Assembly: GCA_900539715.1 (NCBI GenBank)
Contig: UQDA01000021.1
Span: forward strand, 1 to 44,724
DNA: 44,724 nt
DNA from: an uncultured Lachnospiraceae bacterium
Lineage (GTDB): Bacteria; Bacillota; Clostridia; Lachnospirales; Lachnospiraceae
Direction: 5' to 3'
Shown: positions 17,605-26,174 of the stretch, piece by piece
Numbering within the stretch: the stretch's first letter is position 1
Layout: every line of letters starts with the position of its first letter
Program-made: the position numbers and the translations under genes
The notes under the pieces: generated by a model
What the model was told of the DNA's origin: nothing
The model's database searches: none
The model's input: only the letters and a program-made list of their open reading frames with translations

Positions 17605-18507
17605 ATGATCGCCCATGAGCTGAGTCTTTATGAGCAGAAAATATTAAGTGACCGGGAATTTCCGGTACAGGTTTTTATGAATCGTCCGCAGGGAAAGTGC
17701 CAATATTTTGATATGCACTGGCATGAGCATATTGAGCTTCATTATGTACTGGAAGGGGAAACGAAGATTCAGCTGAACCAGGAAATTGTTTCGGCCAGAA
17801 AGGGAAGTCTTGTGATTGCCAACAGCAATGTGCTTCATGCCGGATTTTCTGAGGAAGCGGGCGGATCCATGCTTGTGATGATTTTTGAAATGGCGGCGCT
17901 GTCGGGAGAACTGGCGGAAAAAAATATTATTTTTCAGCAGATTATCCGGGAGGATCCGCGGATTGACGAGCTGATGCATCAGATTTATGAGGAACAGGAA
18001 AAGCAGGAGAGAGGGTGGAAGCTGGCCTGTAAAGGCGCACTTTTGTCTCTGATCTGTTATCTGGCGCGCCACTATGCGGAGGAGGAGCTGTCAGACAGGG
18101 AAAGTACAAGACGGCGTAAAAATCTGGAACGCCTGAATACTGTGCTCCAGTTTATCGAGGCAAATTATCCGCAGAACATCAGCAACGGAGAACTGGCGGA
18201 GCTGGTTCATTTAAGCAGCGACCGCTTTAATCATCTGTTTCGTGAGAGCGTGGGAGTAGCGCCGCTGCATTATATCAATGAGGTGCGCCTGAAAAAGGCG
18301 ATGAATCTGTTGAAAAACGGCGGTTATACGGCAGCTCAGGTGGCGGACGCAGTTGGATTTTCAGACTATAATAATTTTGGACGGCTGTTTCGGCGATATT
18401 ATGGATGTACACCGCTGGAAGCTGCCGGAGCCAGACCGGCCCGGTCCGGGAGCATATTGCGGCAGACTTCGGACAGACAGAGGGATTTTGACAGAAGTGA
18501 AGAGTGA
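17605..18507 (+). CDS. AraC family transcriptional regulator
   Basis: A 300-aa regulator. The N-terminal half is a cupin sensor domain (FDMHWHEHIELHYVLEGE at about 36-53, then HAGFSEE). The C-terminal AraC-type double helix-turn-helix spans about residues 175-280 (NISNGELAELVHLSSDRFNHLFRE and YTAAQVADAVGFSDYNNFGRLF). It probably senses a sugar-like ligand. It is encoded 3 nt after the esterase gene and 200 nt upstream of the TIM-barrel/Gfo operon, which makes that operon its most likely target. A terminator follows directly. Confidence 0.92.
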   Translation: MIAHELSLYEQKILSDREFPVQVFMNRPQGKCQYFDMHWHEHIELHYVLEGETKIQLNQEIVSARKGSLVIANSNVLHAGFSEEAGGSMLVMIFEMAALSGELAEKNIIFQQIIREDPRIDELMHQIYEEQEKQERGWKLACKGALLSLICYLARHYAEEELSDRESTRRRKNLERLNTVLQFIEANYPQNISNGELAELVHLSSDRFNHLFRESVGVAPLHYINEVRLKKAMNLLKNGGYTAAQVADAVGFSDYNNFGRLFRRYYGCTPLEAAGARPARSGSILRQTSDRQRDFDRSEE

Positions 18508-18530
18508 AAATAGCAGAATCGTATGAGGAT

Positions 18531-18569
18531 ACAGCAGGGAAAGGCTATCTTTTCCCTGCTGTTTTGTTT
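18531..18569 (+). terminator. Terminator of the esterase-AraC operon
   Basis: ACAGCAGGGAAA (18531-18542) pairs perfectly with TTTCCCTGCTGT (18551-18562) over 12 bp with an 8-nt loop. The tail is TTTTGTTTA. Confidence 0.88.
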
Positions 18570-18621
18570 ATATTAAAGGCGAACAGAAGAAAAGGTAAAA
18601 TTGGATGAAAAATAAAATAAA

Positions 18622-18668
18622 GACAGAAAAAAACTGTCAAATTATTGCAGGATAAATTTGGCAATAAT
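18622..18668 (+). promoter_or_regulatory. Two inverted repeats ahead of the sugar-catabolism operon (candidate operators)
   Basis: GACAG-N7-CTGTC (18622-18638) is followed by ATTATTGC (18641-18648), 12 nt, GCAATAAT (18661-18668), a perfect 8-bp inverted repeat. Both lie between the upstream terminator and the first gene of the operon (ATG at 18714), in AT-rich sequence where a promoter must be. They may bind the neighbouring AraC protein or another regulator. Neither is followed by a U-tract, so they are not terminators. Confidence 0.45.
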
Positions 18669-18713
18669 ATTAAAAAACAGAAAATATCACAAAGAAAATA
18701 GGAGGATTCAGGA

Positions 18714-19685
18714 ATGAAATTAGGCGTATTTACAGTGGTTTTGGGAGATTTACCGCTCGATGAAGCATGTGGATTTCTGGCGGAAAACGGTGTACAGATG
18801 GTGGAAATCGGATGTGGAGGATTTCCGGGAAAAGCACACTGCGATGCGGCAGAACTTCTGGCAGATGATGTAAAATGCAAAGAGTTTATGGATACGATTC
18901 ACAAACATGGTCTGGAGATCAGCGCCCTGAGCAGCCATGGCAATATGGTGCATCCAGATAAAAAAATCGCGAAAGCGTTTGACGATGACCTGACAAATGC
19001 GATACTGCTGGCAGAAAAGCTGGGAGTTCCCGTTGTCAATACATTTTCAGGCTGTCCCGGCGGAAGCCCGGAGGATAAGACGCCGAACTGGGTAACCTGC
19101 CCGTGGCCTGATGATTTTTCACATATTCTGGACTATCAGTGGAACGAGGTGCTCATTCCGTACTGGAAAGAAAAAGTGGCGTTCGCAAAGGCGCACGGCG
19201 TTCATAAAATAGCGCTGGAGCTGCATCCGGGATTTTGCGTATACAATACAAGGACGCTGCTGCGTCTTCGAGAGGCAGTCGGACCGGAAATCGGTGCAAA
19301 TTTTGACCCCAGCCATCTGATCTGGCAGGGCATGGACCCGGTGACTTGTATCCGTGAGCTGGGAAAGGCAGGAGCGCTGTTCCATTTCCATGCGAAGGAC
19401 ACGAAGGTAGATCCTGCGAATACGGCATTAAATGGTGTTCTGGATACCGTACATTACGGTAAAGAGCTGGAGCGTTCCTGGATATTCCGCTCTGTTGGAT
19501 ACGGACATGGCGAGGAATACTGGAAAGCGATCGCTTCGGAGCTGCGTCTTGCAGGGTACGATTATGCGATCAGCATCGAGCATGAGGACAGCCTGATGTC
19601 CGGCAGAGAAGGATTGTTAAAGGCAATCGGGTGTCTGAAGGATTCTTTGATTTTTGAAGACAGAGGCAGTATGTTCTGGGCATAA
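18714..19685 (+). CDS. Sugar phosphate isomerase/epimerase-like TIM-barrel protein (1)
   Basis: A 323-aa member of the xylose-isomerase-like / AP endonuclease 2 TIM-barrel family. The likely divalent-metal ligands are E169 (ALELHPG), D198 and H201 (NFDPSHL), H226 (HFHAKD) and E289 (ISIEHED). It is longer than the two other TIM-barrel proteins of the operon and has family features such as VEIGCGGFPGKAHC at 30-43. Relatives include isomerases, epimerases, dehydratases and the catalytic subunit of C-glycoside deglycosidases. GGAGG lies 8 nt before the ATG. It is the first gene of a six-gene run with gaps of -4 to 54 nt. Substrate unknown. Confidence 0.85.
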   Translation: MKLGVFTVVLGDLPLDEACGFLAENGVQMVEIGCGGFPGKAHCDAAELLADDVKCKEFMDTIHKHGLEISALSSHGNMVHPDKKIAKAFDDDLTNAILLAEKLGVPVVNTFSGCPGGSPEDKTPNWVTCPWPDDFSHILDYQWNEVLIPYWKEKVAFAKAHGVHKIALELHPGFCVYNTRTLLRLREAVGPEIGANFDPSHLIWQGMDPVTCIRELGKAGALFHFHAKDTKVDPANTALNGVLDTVHYGKELERSWIFRSVGYGHGEEYWKAIASELRLAGYDYAISIEHEDSLMSGREGLLKAIGCLKDSLIFEDRGSMFWA

Positions 19686-19703
19686 ACGACAGGGAGGAAA
19701 GCG

Positions 19704-20762
19704 ATGAAACACAGACTTGCGATGGTCGGCTTCGGCGGTATGGCGAACTGGCATTATGATCTGATCCAGACGATTGAGGATCTGGAGGTTGCGGGAATCT
19801 GGGATATCAAAGAGGAACGCAGGGAGTATGCGCGGGAAAAGGGCATACATGTTTATGAGAGCATGGAGGAGCTGCTGGCAGATAAAAGCGTGGATCTGGT
19901 ATTGGCTGCCACGCCAAATGATGTGCACAAAGAGATTGCGGTCAAAGCAATGGAAGCGGGAAAAAATGTGGTTTCCGAAAAGCCTGTAACGCTGTGCTCT
20001 GCGGATCTGGCAGTGATGATAGAAGCGGCGGAGCGGACCGGAAAATTATTTACCGTCCATCAGAACAGACGCTGGGATGAAGATTTTCTTACCGTTAAAA
20101 ATATTATGGAACAGGGAAAGCTGGGAGAGATATTCCGGATTGAGTCCCGGGTACACGGTTCCAGAGGCATTCCCGGCGATTGGAGACAGGAACCGGAGCA
20201 TGGCGGCGGAATGGTACTGGACTGGGGGGTACACCTTTTGGATCAGGCACTGCTGCTTTTTCCCGGAGTAAAACTCAAAACCGTGTATGCAACATTGACA
20301 AATGTGACCAATCAGCTTGTGGATGATGGCTTTTACGCGGAGCTGGGATTTGAAAATGGGATACATATGCTTGTTGAAGTTGGAACGAGCAATTTCATTT
20401 CCTTGCCGCGCTGGTATGTTCTGGGAGCAGACGGCAGTGCTGTGATCGAGGATTTTGGCAGAAACGGCAAAATGGTATGTGCTACCGGTATTGATGAAGG
20501 AGATGTGGTTCCGGTCATTACTGCAGCAGGACTGACCAAAACGATGGCTCCCCGAAGAGACGATACGATACGGACGGAGGAGCTTCCGTGGGCGGACAGC
20601 GATATCCGTGACTTTTATAAAAACGTGATGGCTGTGATAGAAGGAAAAGAGGAACCCAGGATACGTCTGGACGAGGTGGCGAGAGTAATGCGCCTGATGG
20701 AGGCGATATTTGAATCTGCAAAGACCGGTCAGGTCGTGCAGTTTGAAGGAGAAAATGTATGA
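19704..20762 (+). CDS. Gfo/Idh/MocA family oxidoreductase (1)
   Basis: A 352-aa NAD(P)-dependent sugar or inositol dehydrogenase. The Rossmann start is VGFGGMA (8-14), the cofactor motif is E92-K93-P94, and the catalytic-region motif LDWGVHLLD is at about 171-179. Family members oxidise a ring hydroxyl of a sugar, inositol or glycoside, often at C3. It starts 18 nt after the first TIM-barrel gene with GGAGG, and its TGA overlaps the next ATG (ATGA), indicating translational coupling. Confidence 0.92.
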   Translation: MKHRLAMVGFGGMANWHYDLIQTIEDLEVAGIWDIKEERREYAREKGIHVYESMEELLADKSVDLVLAATPNDVHKEIAVKAMEAGKNVVSEKPVTLCSADLAVMIEAAERTGKLFTVHQNRRWDEDFLTVKNIMEQGKLGEIFRIESRVHGSRGIPGDWRQEPEHGGGMVLDWGVHLLDQALLLFPGVKLKTVYATLTNVTNQLVDDGFYAELGFENGIHMLVEVGTSNFISLPRWYVLGADGSAVIEDFGRNGKMVCATGIDEGDVVPVITAAGLTKTMAPRRDDTIRTEELPWADSDIRDFYKNVMAVIEGKEEPRIRLDEVARVMRLMEAIFESAKTGQVVQFEGENV

Positions 20763-21526
20763 AACAGATACCTGTCGCAGTACAGCTCTATTCTGTCCGG
20801 GATGAGGCGGAGAAGGATTTTGCGGGCACCGTGAAAAAAATTGCAGAAATGGGATATGACGGCGTGGAGCTGGCAGGGCTCTACGGCCTGAGCACGCAGG
20901 AGGTGCTGCGGGCGCTGAAGGAGGCAGGGATTCCGGCGGTAAGCGCACATGTGCCGATTGATGAATTTGAAAAGGATATGGATAAGACGCTGGATCAGTA
21001 TGAGGCGTTGGGCTGTCGCTGGATTGCGATTCCGTGGCTTCCAGAGGAAAGACGTTTTAACGGAGAGCGGTATGAGGAAACGCTGGAGCTGCTGAGAGCG
21101 ATTTCAGAGGAATGCAAAAGCAGAGGAATGCAGCTTTTATACCATAATCATGCGTTTGAATTTGTAAAAACTCCGGAGGGCGTATATCATCTGGATCAGC
21201 TCTACCGGGATCTTCCTGCCGGTGTTCTGGATGCAGAGCCGGATCTGTGCTGGGTTCAGGTCGGAGGCGAAGATCCCTGTACCTTTTTAAACAGATATAG
21301 CGGACGTTGTCCGGTACTGCATATGAAGGATTTTATATGGAAAAACAAAGAAGCGGAGCTGACGGTTCTTGGACAGGGGGAAGTTGCAGTAAAAGATGTT
21401 GCCCGGACAGGTACAGAATGCGGCGCTGAGTGGTTTGTGATCGAGCAGGATGATCATCCGTCAGGAACACCGATGGAAAATATGCAGCAGGGACTGAGCT
21501 TTTTAAAAAAATGTATGGAAAGATGA
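20759..21526 (+). CDS. Sugar phosphate isomerase/epimerase-like TIM-barrel protein (2)
   Basis: A 255-aa xylose-isomerase-like TIM barrel. Features include PVAVQLYSVRDEAEKD at the N-terminus, YHNHAFEF at about 128-135, LCWVQVGGEDP, HMKDF and FVIEQDDHP near the C-terminus. The pattern is of the inosose-dehydratase / IolE-IolI-like type. It overlaps the preceding oxidoreductase gene by 4 nt, so it probably acts on that enzyme's keto product. The reaction (dehydration, epimerisation or isomerisation) cannot be decided. Confidence 0.86.
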   Translation: MKQIPVAVQLYSVRDEAEKDFAGTVKKIAEMGYDGVELAGLYGLSTQEVLRALKEAGIPAVSAHVPIDEFEKDMDKTLDQYEALGCRWIAIPWLPEERRFNGERYEETLELLRAISEECKSRGMQLLYHNHAFEFVKTPEGVYHLDQLYRDLPAGVLDAEPDLCWVQVGGEDPCTFLNRYSGRCPVLHMKDFIWKNKEAELTVLGQGEVAVKDVARTGTECGAEWFVIEQDDHPSGTPMENMQQGLSFLKKCMER

Positions 21527-21542
21527 AAGGGAGAAGAAAATT

Positions 21543-22622
21543 ATGGGACGAAAATTAAGAGCAGGAATTGTAGGCTGTGGGGGCATTGCAAACGGGAAGC
21601 ATCTGCCGGCAATCAAACGGAACGGAAATTTTGAACTGGTGGCTTTTTGCGACCTGATTCCTGAGAGAGCGGAGAAGGCAAAAGAAGAATACGGTACGCC
21701 GGATGCGCGCGTATATACAGATTATAAGGAGCTGGTAAAGGAAGAGCTGGATGCGGTTTATGTGCTGACGCCTAATAGTGCCCATGCGCCTGTGAGCATT
21801 GCGGCCATGGAGGCTGGAAAGCATGTAATGTGTGAAAAACCGATGGCAAAGACATATGAGGAAGCAAAGGCAATGCTGGAAACGGCGCAGAAGACCGGAA
21901 AAATCCTGACAATCGGTTATCAGAACCGTTATCGTGCGGATTCCCAGTATTTAAAAAAGGCATGTGAGAACGGGGATCTGGGTGAAGTTTATTTTGCAAA
22001 AGCTCATGCGCTGCGCAGACGTGCCGTTCCTACATGGGGAGTATTTCTGGATGCGGAAAAGCAGGGCGGCGGTCCGCTCATCGATATTGGAACGCATGCA
22101 CTTGACCTGACGCTGTGGATGATGGATAATTATGAACCGGAGAGCGTGACCGGTTCGGTGTTCCGCAAGCTGGCAGACCAAAAGGATACAGGAAACGCAT
22201 GGGGAGACTGGGATCCGGAGGAGTTTACGGTAGAGGATTCGGCATTTGGCTTTATCAAAATGAAAAACGGTGCAACGATTGAGCTGGAGGCTTCCTGGGC
22301 ACTGAATACGCTGGAAGTGGATGAGGCAAAAACAAGTCTGTGCGGAACAAAGGCAGGTGCGGATATGAAAGATGGTCTTCGTATCAATCGTGTACAGTAC
22401 GGCAGGCAGTGTGTGGAAAAGCCTGATCTGAATGCGGGCGGCGTAGCGTTTTTTGACGGCGTGGAGGAAAAGCCTGACGATGTGGAGCAGCGCGTATTTT
22501 ATCATGCGGTAGCAGACGGTGCACCTCTGACTGTGCGCCCGGAGCAGGCGCTGACTGTGACCCGGATTCTGGAAGCGATATACGAATCTGCCAAAACAGG
22601 AAAAACAGTTTATTTTGATTAA
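21543..22622 (+). CDS. Gfo/Idh/MocA family oxidoreductase (2)
   Basis: A 359-aa NAD(P)-dependent oxidoreductase. The Rossmann motif is VGCGGIANGKH (10-20), the cofactor motif is E98-K99-P100, and the catalytic-region motif is LIDIGTHALD. It is clearly different in sequence from the first oxidoreductase of the operon, so it is not a recent duplicate. Two such enzymes in one operon allow one to oxidise the intact substrate and the other to reduce the released keto-sugar, regenerating NAD. That pairing is inference. It starts 16 nt after the second TIM-barrel gene. Confidence 0.92.
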   Translation: MGRKLRAGIVGCGGIANGKHLPAIKRNGNFELVAFCDLIPERAEKAKEEYGTPDARVYTDYKELVKEELDAVYVLTPNSAHAPVSIAAMEAGKHVMCEKPMAKTYEEAKAMLETAQKTGKILTIGYQNRYRADSQYLKKACENGDLGEVYFAKAHALRRRAVPTWGVFLDAEKQGGGPLIDIGTHALDLTLWMMDNYEPESVTGSVFRKLADQKDTGNAWGDWDPEEFTVEDSAFGFIKMKNGATIELEASWALNTLEVDEAKTSLCGTKAGADMKDGLRINRVQYGRQCVEKPDLNAGGVAFFDGVEEKPDDVEQRVFYHAVADGAPLTVRPEQALTVTRILEAIYESAKTGKTVYFD

Positions 22623-22630
22623 CAGGGAAA

Positions 22631-22657
22631 GCGGCGGGTATTTGCAGTATCCGCCGC
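22631..22657 (+). repeat. Intra-operon hairpin
   Basis: GCGGCGG (22631-22637) pairs with CCGCCGC (22651-22657) around a 13-nt loop, in the only sizeable gap of the operon. There is no U-tract, so it may stabilise or punctuate the mRNA rather than end it. Confidence 0.6.
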
Positions 22658-22676
22658 TGACGGAACGGAGGTTATG

Positions 22677-23453
22677 ATGGAACTTGGAATGATCAACTGG
22701 ATCAGAGAAGAGGATTTTGCAAAGGTAAAGGAAAAAGGACTTTCCTTTGTCGAGCTGGATGTCAATGACCGGGCACAGGAATTTCTGGACCAGCTGGAGC
22801 TGATCGCAGAGCGTAGCCGCCGTTATGGCGTGCCGGTAGGCGCAGTCGGGCGTTGGGGCAGTGACCGGATAGATGAAAATGGAGTCAGGAAGGAAGAGCT
22901 GGAGCTGGAATATCGTCTGATAGATGCAACGGCGTTTCTTGGCTGCGATATTTATATTACAGGCTGCAACTATGTGGACAGTCTTTCCTATTATGAAAAC
23001 TGTACTTATGCCATCGCCTATTTTGAAAAACTTATCGCATACGGGAAAGAAAAGGGCGTAAAGATCGCGACCTACAACTGCCGGTGGAACAATTTTGTAT
23101 GTACGCCCATGGCATTTACGATGATACACGGTTATCTGAAAGACCTTTATATCAAATATGATCCGTCCCACTGCATTTATGACGGCGGCGATTATCTGCA
23201 GGAGACAAGAGATTGGGGCAAACGGTTTGCACATGTACACTTAAAAGGCTCTCTTGTGGTCGGCGGCGAACGCTATGACGATCCGCCGGCAGGTCTGGAC
23301 CAGACCAACTGGGGCGCATTTCTGGCAATCCTTCATGCGCAGGGCTATGACGGGCGTCTGAGCATCGAGCCTCATTCTGCAAACTGGCAGGGAGAGCTTG
23401 GTGAAAAGGGACTGGATTATACGATTCGCTATTTCCGCGCTCTGGAGCTGTGA
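22677..23453 (+). CDS. Sugar phosphate isomerase/epimerase-like TIM-barrel protein (3)
   Basis: A 258-aa xylose-isomerase-like TIM barrel. Likely metal or active-site segments are KYDPSHC at about 161-167, HVHLKGS and LSIEPHS near the C-terminus; the second-strand ligand seen in its paralogues is replaced by a TYNCRWNN segment. The start at 22677 is preferred because GGAGG is 5 nt upstream; the ATG 3 nt earlier is too close. It shares only the fold with the two other TIM-barrel proteins. Role in the pathway not assigned. Confidence 0.84.
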   Translation: MELGMINWIREEDFAKVKEKGLSFVELDVNDRAQEFLDQLELIAERSRRYGVPVGAVGRWGSDRIDENGVRKEELELEYRLIDATAFLGCDIYITGCNYVDSLSYYENCTYAIAYFEKLIAYGKEKGVKIATYNCRWNNFVCTPMAFTMIHGYLKDLYIKYDPSHCIYDGGDYLQETRDWGKRFAHVHLKGSLVVGGERYDDPPAGLDQTNWGAFLAILHAQGYDGRLSIEPHSANWQGELGEKGLDYTIRYFRALEL

Positions 23454-23455
23454 GC

Positions 23456-23998
23456 ATGAAGTGGATGATTGCTTCCGATCTTCATGGATCGGCATATTAT
23501 TGTGAAAAGCTTCTGGAGGCAAAAAGAAAGGAGAACCCCGGACGCATATTGCTTCTGGGGGATCTTTTGTACCATGGCCCCCGGAACGATCTGCCAAAAG
23601 GATACGATCCGAAGGCAGTGATCGCAGCACTGAATCCATTAAAGGAAGAAATTCTCTGTGTCAGAGGAAACTGTGACACAGAGGTGGATCAGATGGTTTT
23701 GGAGTTTCCGATCATGGCAGATTACTGCATTCTGGATTTGGGTGGCAGGATTGTATTTGCGACACACGGACATCATTACAGTGTGGATAATCTGCCGCCG
23801 CTTAAGAAGGGAGATCTGTTCCTGCAGGGACATACCCATATTCCGGGACATTGGGAAAAAGATGGAGTGCTCTGCCTTAATCCGGGATCAGTTTCGATTC
23901 CGAAACAGGAAAGCTGGCATGGTTATCTGATTCTGGATGAAAAAACGGTCGTCTGGAAAAATCTGGACGGGGAAGAAATGGATCGTCTGGAACTGTAG
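23456..23998 (+). CDS. YfcE/MJ0936 family metallophosphodiesterase
   Basis: A 180-aa calcineurin-like phosphoesterase. The dinuclear metal site is complete: D8-x-H10 (SDLHG), G35-D36, G71-N72 (GNCD), H104-x-H106 (THGHH) and G125-H126-x-H128 (GHTHIP). YfcE-type enzymes hydrolyse simple phosphodiesters in vitro. The start ATG 23456 follows GGAG by 9 nt, 2 nt after the preceding stop, so it is the last gene of the operon. A strong terminator follows. Whether it shares the sugar pathway or is only co-transcribed is unknown. Confidence 0.92.
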   Translation: MKWMIASDLHGSAYYCEKLLEAKRKENPGRILLLGDLLYHGPRNDLPKGYDPKAVIAALNPLKEEILCVRGNCDTEVDQMVLEFPIMADYCILDLGGRIVFATHGHHYSVDNLPPLKKGDLFLQGHTHIPGHWEKDGVLCLNPGSVSIPKQESWHGYLILDEKTVVWKNLDGEEMDRLEL

Positions 23999-24046
23999 AA
24001 GACAGGGGAAAAGGGGCATCGCATCCGGTGGTGCGGGCTATAAAAC

Positions 24047-24083
24047 AAAAAGCGGCTGACAGGAAATCCTGCCGCCGCTTTTC
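24047..24083 (+). terminator. Terminator of the sugar-catabolism operon
   Basis: AAAAGCGGC (24047-24055) pairs with GCCGCTTTT (24074-24082), with an inner CAGGA/TCCTG stem. It is 49 nt after the phosphodiesterase stop codon. Confidence 0.8.
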
Positions 24084-24215
24084 GTTATATGAGGGGGGAG
24101 ATAGTGAGTAATTCATCTATCCGTAAAATAGAATACCCGAAAAATGTGTCCATAGTATGTACGCTTCCTTAAAAAGACATAAAAATTATAAAGCATAAAT
24201 AAAGCATGTCTAAAT

Positions 24216-24251
24216 TCCGTTTCACGGTAGCATATTAACCACGGAAACGGA
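24216..24251 (+). repeat. Inverted repeat in the leader of the alarmone synthetase gene
   Basis: TCCGTTTC (24216-24223) pairs with GAAACGGA (24244-24251), and GGT/ACC extends the stem inward around a loop. It lies inside the 395-bp gap 23999-24393, an AT-rich stretch otherwise holding only the upstream terminator and a possible -10 (TATACT near 24313-24318). It could be an operator or a structured RNA. It has no U-tract. Confidence 0.45.
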
Positions 24252-24393
24252 CATTTATAGATTTTTCATAAATAAATTTTACGAAGTTCATGATTTTCTC
24301 ATACTTTTGTATTATACTGGAAAAGAACAAAGCGGATCAGATGCTGATCTGTCAAAAAAGATCTGATTTCAGGGGAGTTTTAAAGGGATTTTT

Positions 24394-24999
24394 ATGAACG
24401 ACGAACAATACTATGCATTTGTGCGCCCATATGAGGATGCAATGCAGATGATGCTGACCCGTCTGGATGTGCTCAATCATAATCTGTATGGCACATCGGA
24501 CAGCCAGCCGATTCATTATATACAGGACAGGATCAAGCAGAAGAAAAGTCTGGAGGAAAAATTGATCCGCAGAGGACATGAGCCGACGGTGGATAATGCA
24601 AAAGATTATCTTCAGGATATTGCCGGTGTGCGGGTAATCTGTTATTTTGTGGATGATATTTATAATCTGGTAAAAAGTCTGAAGCGACAGACAGATTTGA
24701 TTGTAGTACGGGAGCAGGATTATATTAAAAATCCAAAGCCAAACGGCTATCGCAGCTATCATCTGATCGTAGGAGTTCCGGTCTATTGCATGGACGGGAT
24801 GGAGTATTTTCCCGTGGAAGTGCAGCTTCGAACCCTTTCAATGGATTTCTGGGCGAGCATGGAACATCGCATTTCTTATAAAAAGGAACGCGAGGATAAG
24901 GAGGCGCTGACAGAAGAGCTGAGAGGGTATGCGAATGTGCTGGTCGAGATTGAGAAAAGTTTTGGACGGCACAATGAGATTGGAAAACTGGAAAAGTGA
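24394..24999 (+). CDS. Small alarmone synthetase, (p)ppGpp synthetase RelP/RelQ type
   Basis: A 201-aa single-domain enzyme that transfers pyrophosphate from ATP to GDP or GTP. It carries the RelA/SpoT synthetase motifs AGVRVICYFVDDIY at about 74-87, KPNGYRSYHLIV at about 114-125, and VEVQLRTLSMDFWASMEHR at about 139-157. There is no HD hydrolase, TGS or ACT domain, so it makes but does not break down the alarmone. It probably responds to cell-envelope or starvation stress at the transcriptional level. An AAAGGGA site precedes the ATG. The aldo/keto reductase gene follows by 19 nt. Confidence 0.93.
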   Translation: MNDEQYYAFVRPYEDAMQMMLTRLDVLNHNLYGTSDSQPIHYIQDRIKQKKSLEEKLIRRGHEPTVDNAKDYLQDIAGVRVICYFVDDIYNLVKSLKRQTDLIVVREQDYIKNPKPNGYRSYHLIVGVPVYCMDGMEYFPVEVQLRTLSMDFWASMEHRISYKKEREDKEALTEELRGYANVLVEIEKSFGRHNEIGKLEK

Positions 25000-25018
25000 G
25001 AAGGGAGAAAGAAGAATC

Positions 25019-26152
25019 ATGGAAAAAAGAAGAATGGATAAACTGGGAATTGACGTTTCGCTGCTGGGGTTTGGCTGCATGCGTTTTCCGATGACTCCGG
25101 ATGGAAAAATTGATGAACCGAGAGCAGAGGAGATGCTGGATCGGGCGATCGCAGAGGGCGTCAATTATATTGATACGGCTTATCCTTATCACAATGGAGA
25201 GAGTGAACCGTTTGTCGGAAAGGCGCTTTCCAAATATGACAGAGATTCCTTTTATCTGGCCTCCAAGCTGCCTCTTTGGGCAGTGGAAACGCTGGATGAT
25301 GCGAAGCGGATTTTTGCAGAGCAGCTGGAAAGGCTGCGGACGGATCATATTGATTTTTACCTGCTTCATGCAGTCAATAAAGAAAAATGGGATAAGATGA
25401 AGGAACTGGGCGTTGTGGATTACTGCGCGCAGTTAAAGGCAGAGGGAAAGATACGCTATTACGGCTTTTCCTTCCATGACAGTTATGAAGTGTTTGAGGA
25501 GATCATTCGTTATCGTGAGTGGGATTTCTGCCAGATTCAGTACAACTATATGGATACGCAGGAGCAGGCGGGCGATAAGGGTTATGCGCTGGCAGAAGAG
25601 CTGGGCGTGCCGCTCGTCATCATGGAGCCTGTAAAGGGCGGAAGCCTTGCAAACTTTTCGGAGGATATCAATGCGAAGTTCCGCGCGCTGGATGCTGACG
25701 CGAGTATCGCATCCTGGGCGCTCAGATGGGTAGGGACTCATCCGAATGTAAAGGTTATTTTAAGTGGAATGTCAACAGAGGAACAGGTGGAGGATAATCT
25801 TCATACCTTCCGGCAGTTTGTACCGTTGAATGAAAAGGAGCAGGCGGTAATTGAAGATATTGTAAAAGAACTTAAAGGCCGTGTGCAGAACGGATGTACA
25901 GGTTGTCGTTATTGTATGCCCTGTCCGGTAGGAATAGACATTCCCAAAAACTTTGCGCTCTGGAATAAATATCATATCTATGGCACATATGACCATGTGA
26001 AACAGGCATGGGAGAATGAAATGAAAGAGAGCGAGAAGGCACAGAACTGTGTTCACTGTGGCAGATGTGAAGGGCTGTGCCCGCAGAAGATTTCCATCCG
26101 GGCGGATTTGGAACGCGTATATGCGGATATGAAACAGGCGCAGGAGAGCTGA
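25019..26152 (+). CDS. Aldo/keto reductase with C-terminal [4Fe-4S] domain
   Basis: A 377-aa fusion. Residues 1-280 are an aldo/keto reductase TIM barrel with the catalytic set D52, Y57, K83 and H117 (NYIDTAYPYHNG, ASKLP, YLLHAV). Residues 290-360 hold two cysteine clusters, C293-x2-C296-x2-C299-x2-C302-P and C344-x2-C347-x2-C350-x3-C354-P, which should bind two [4Fe-4S] clusters. Such fusions are common in anaerobes and may pass electrons between ferredoxin and the NADPH-linked site; no substrate is established. The start 25019 is the first ATG that gives the normal N-terminus. It is 19 nt after the alarmone synthetase gene. Confidence 0.92.
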   Translation: MEKRRMDKLGIDVSLLGFGCMRFPMTPDGKIDEPRAEEMLDRAIAEGVNYIDTAYPYHNGESEPFVGKALSKYDRDSFYLASKLPLWAVETLDDAKRIFAEQLERLRTDHIDFYLLHAVNKEKWDKMKELGVVDYCAQLKAEGKIRYYGFSFHDSYEVFEEIIRYREWDFCQIQYNYMDTQEQAGDKGYALAEELGVPLVIMEPVKGGSLANFSEDINAKFRALDADASIASWALRWVGTHPNVKVILSGMSTEEQVEDNLHTFRQFVPLNEKEQAVIEDIVKELKGRVQNGCTGCRYCMPCPVGIDIPKNFALWNKYHIYGTYDHVKQAWENEMKESEKAQNCVHCGRCEGLCPQKISIRADLERVYADMKQAQES

Positions 26153-26174
26153 AAGCAGTGTGAAAGATAAAATG

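Noticed and set aside
21951..23240. 429-codon open frame on the minus strand
   Set aside because: It lies antisense to the second Gfo/Idh/MocA gene and the third TIM-barrel gene, both clear families; its product is low in recognisable motifs and rich in C, H and R, as shadows are.
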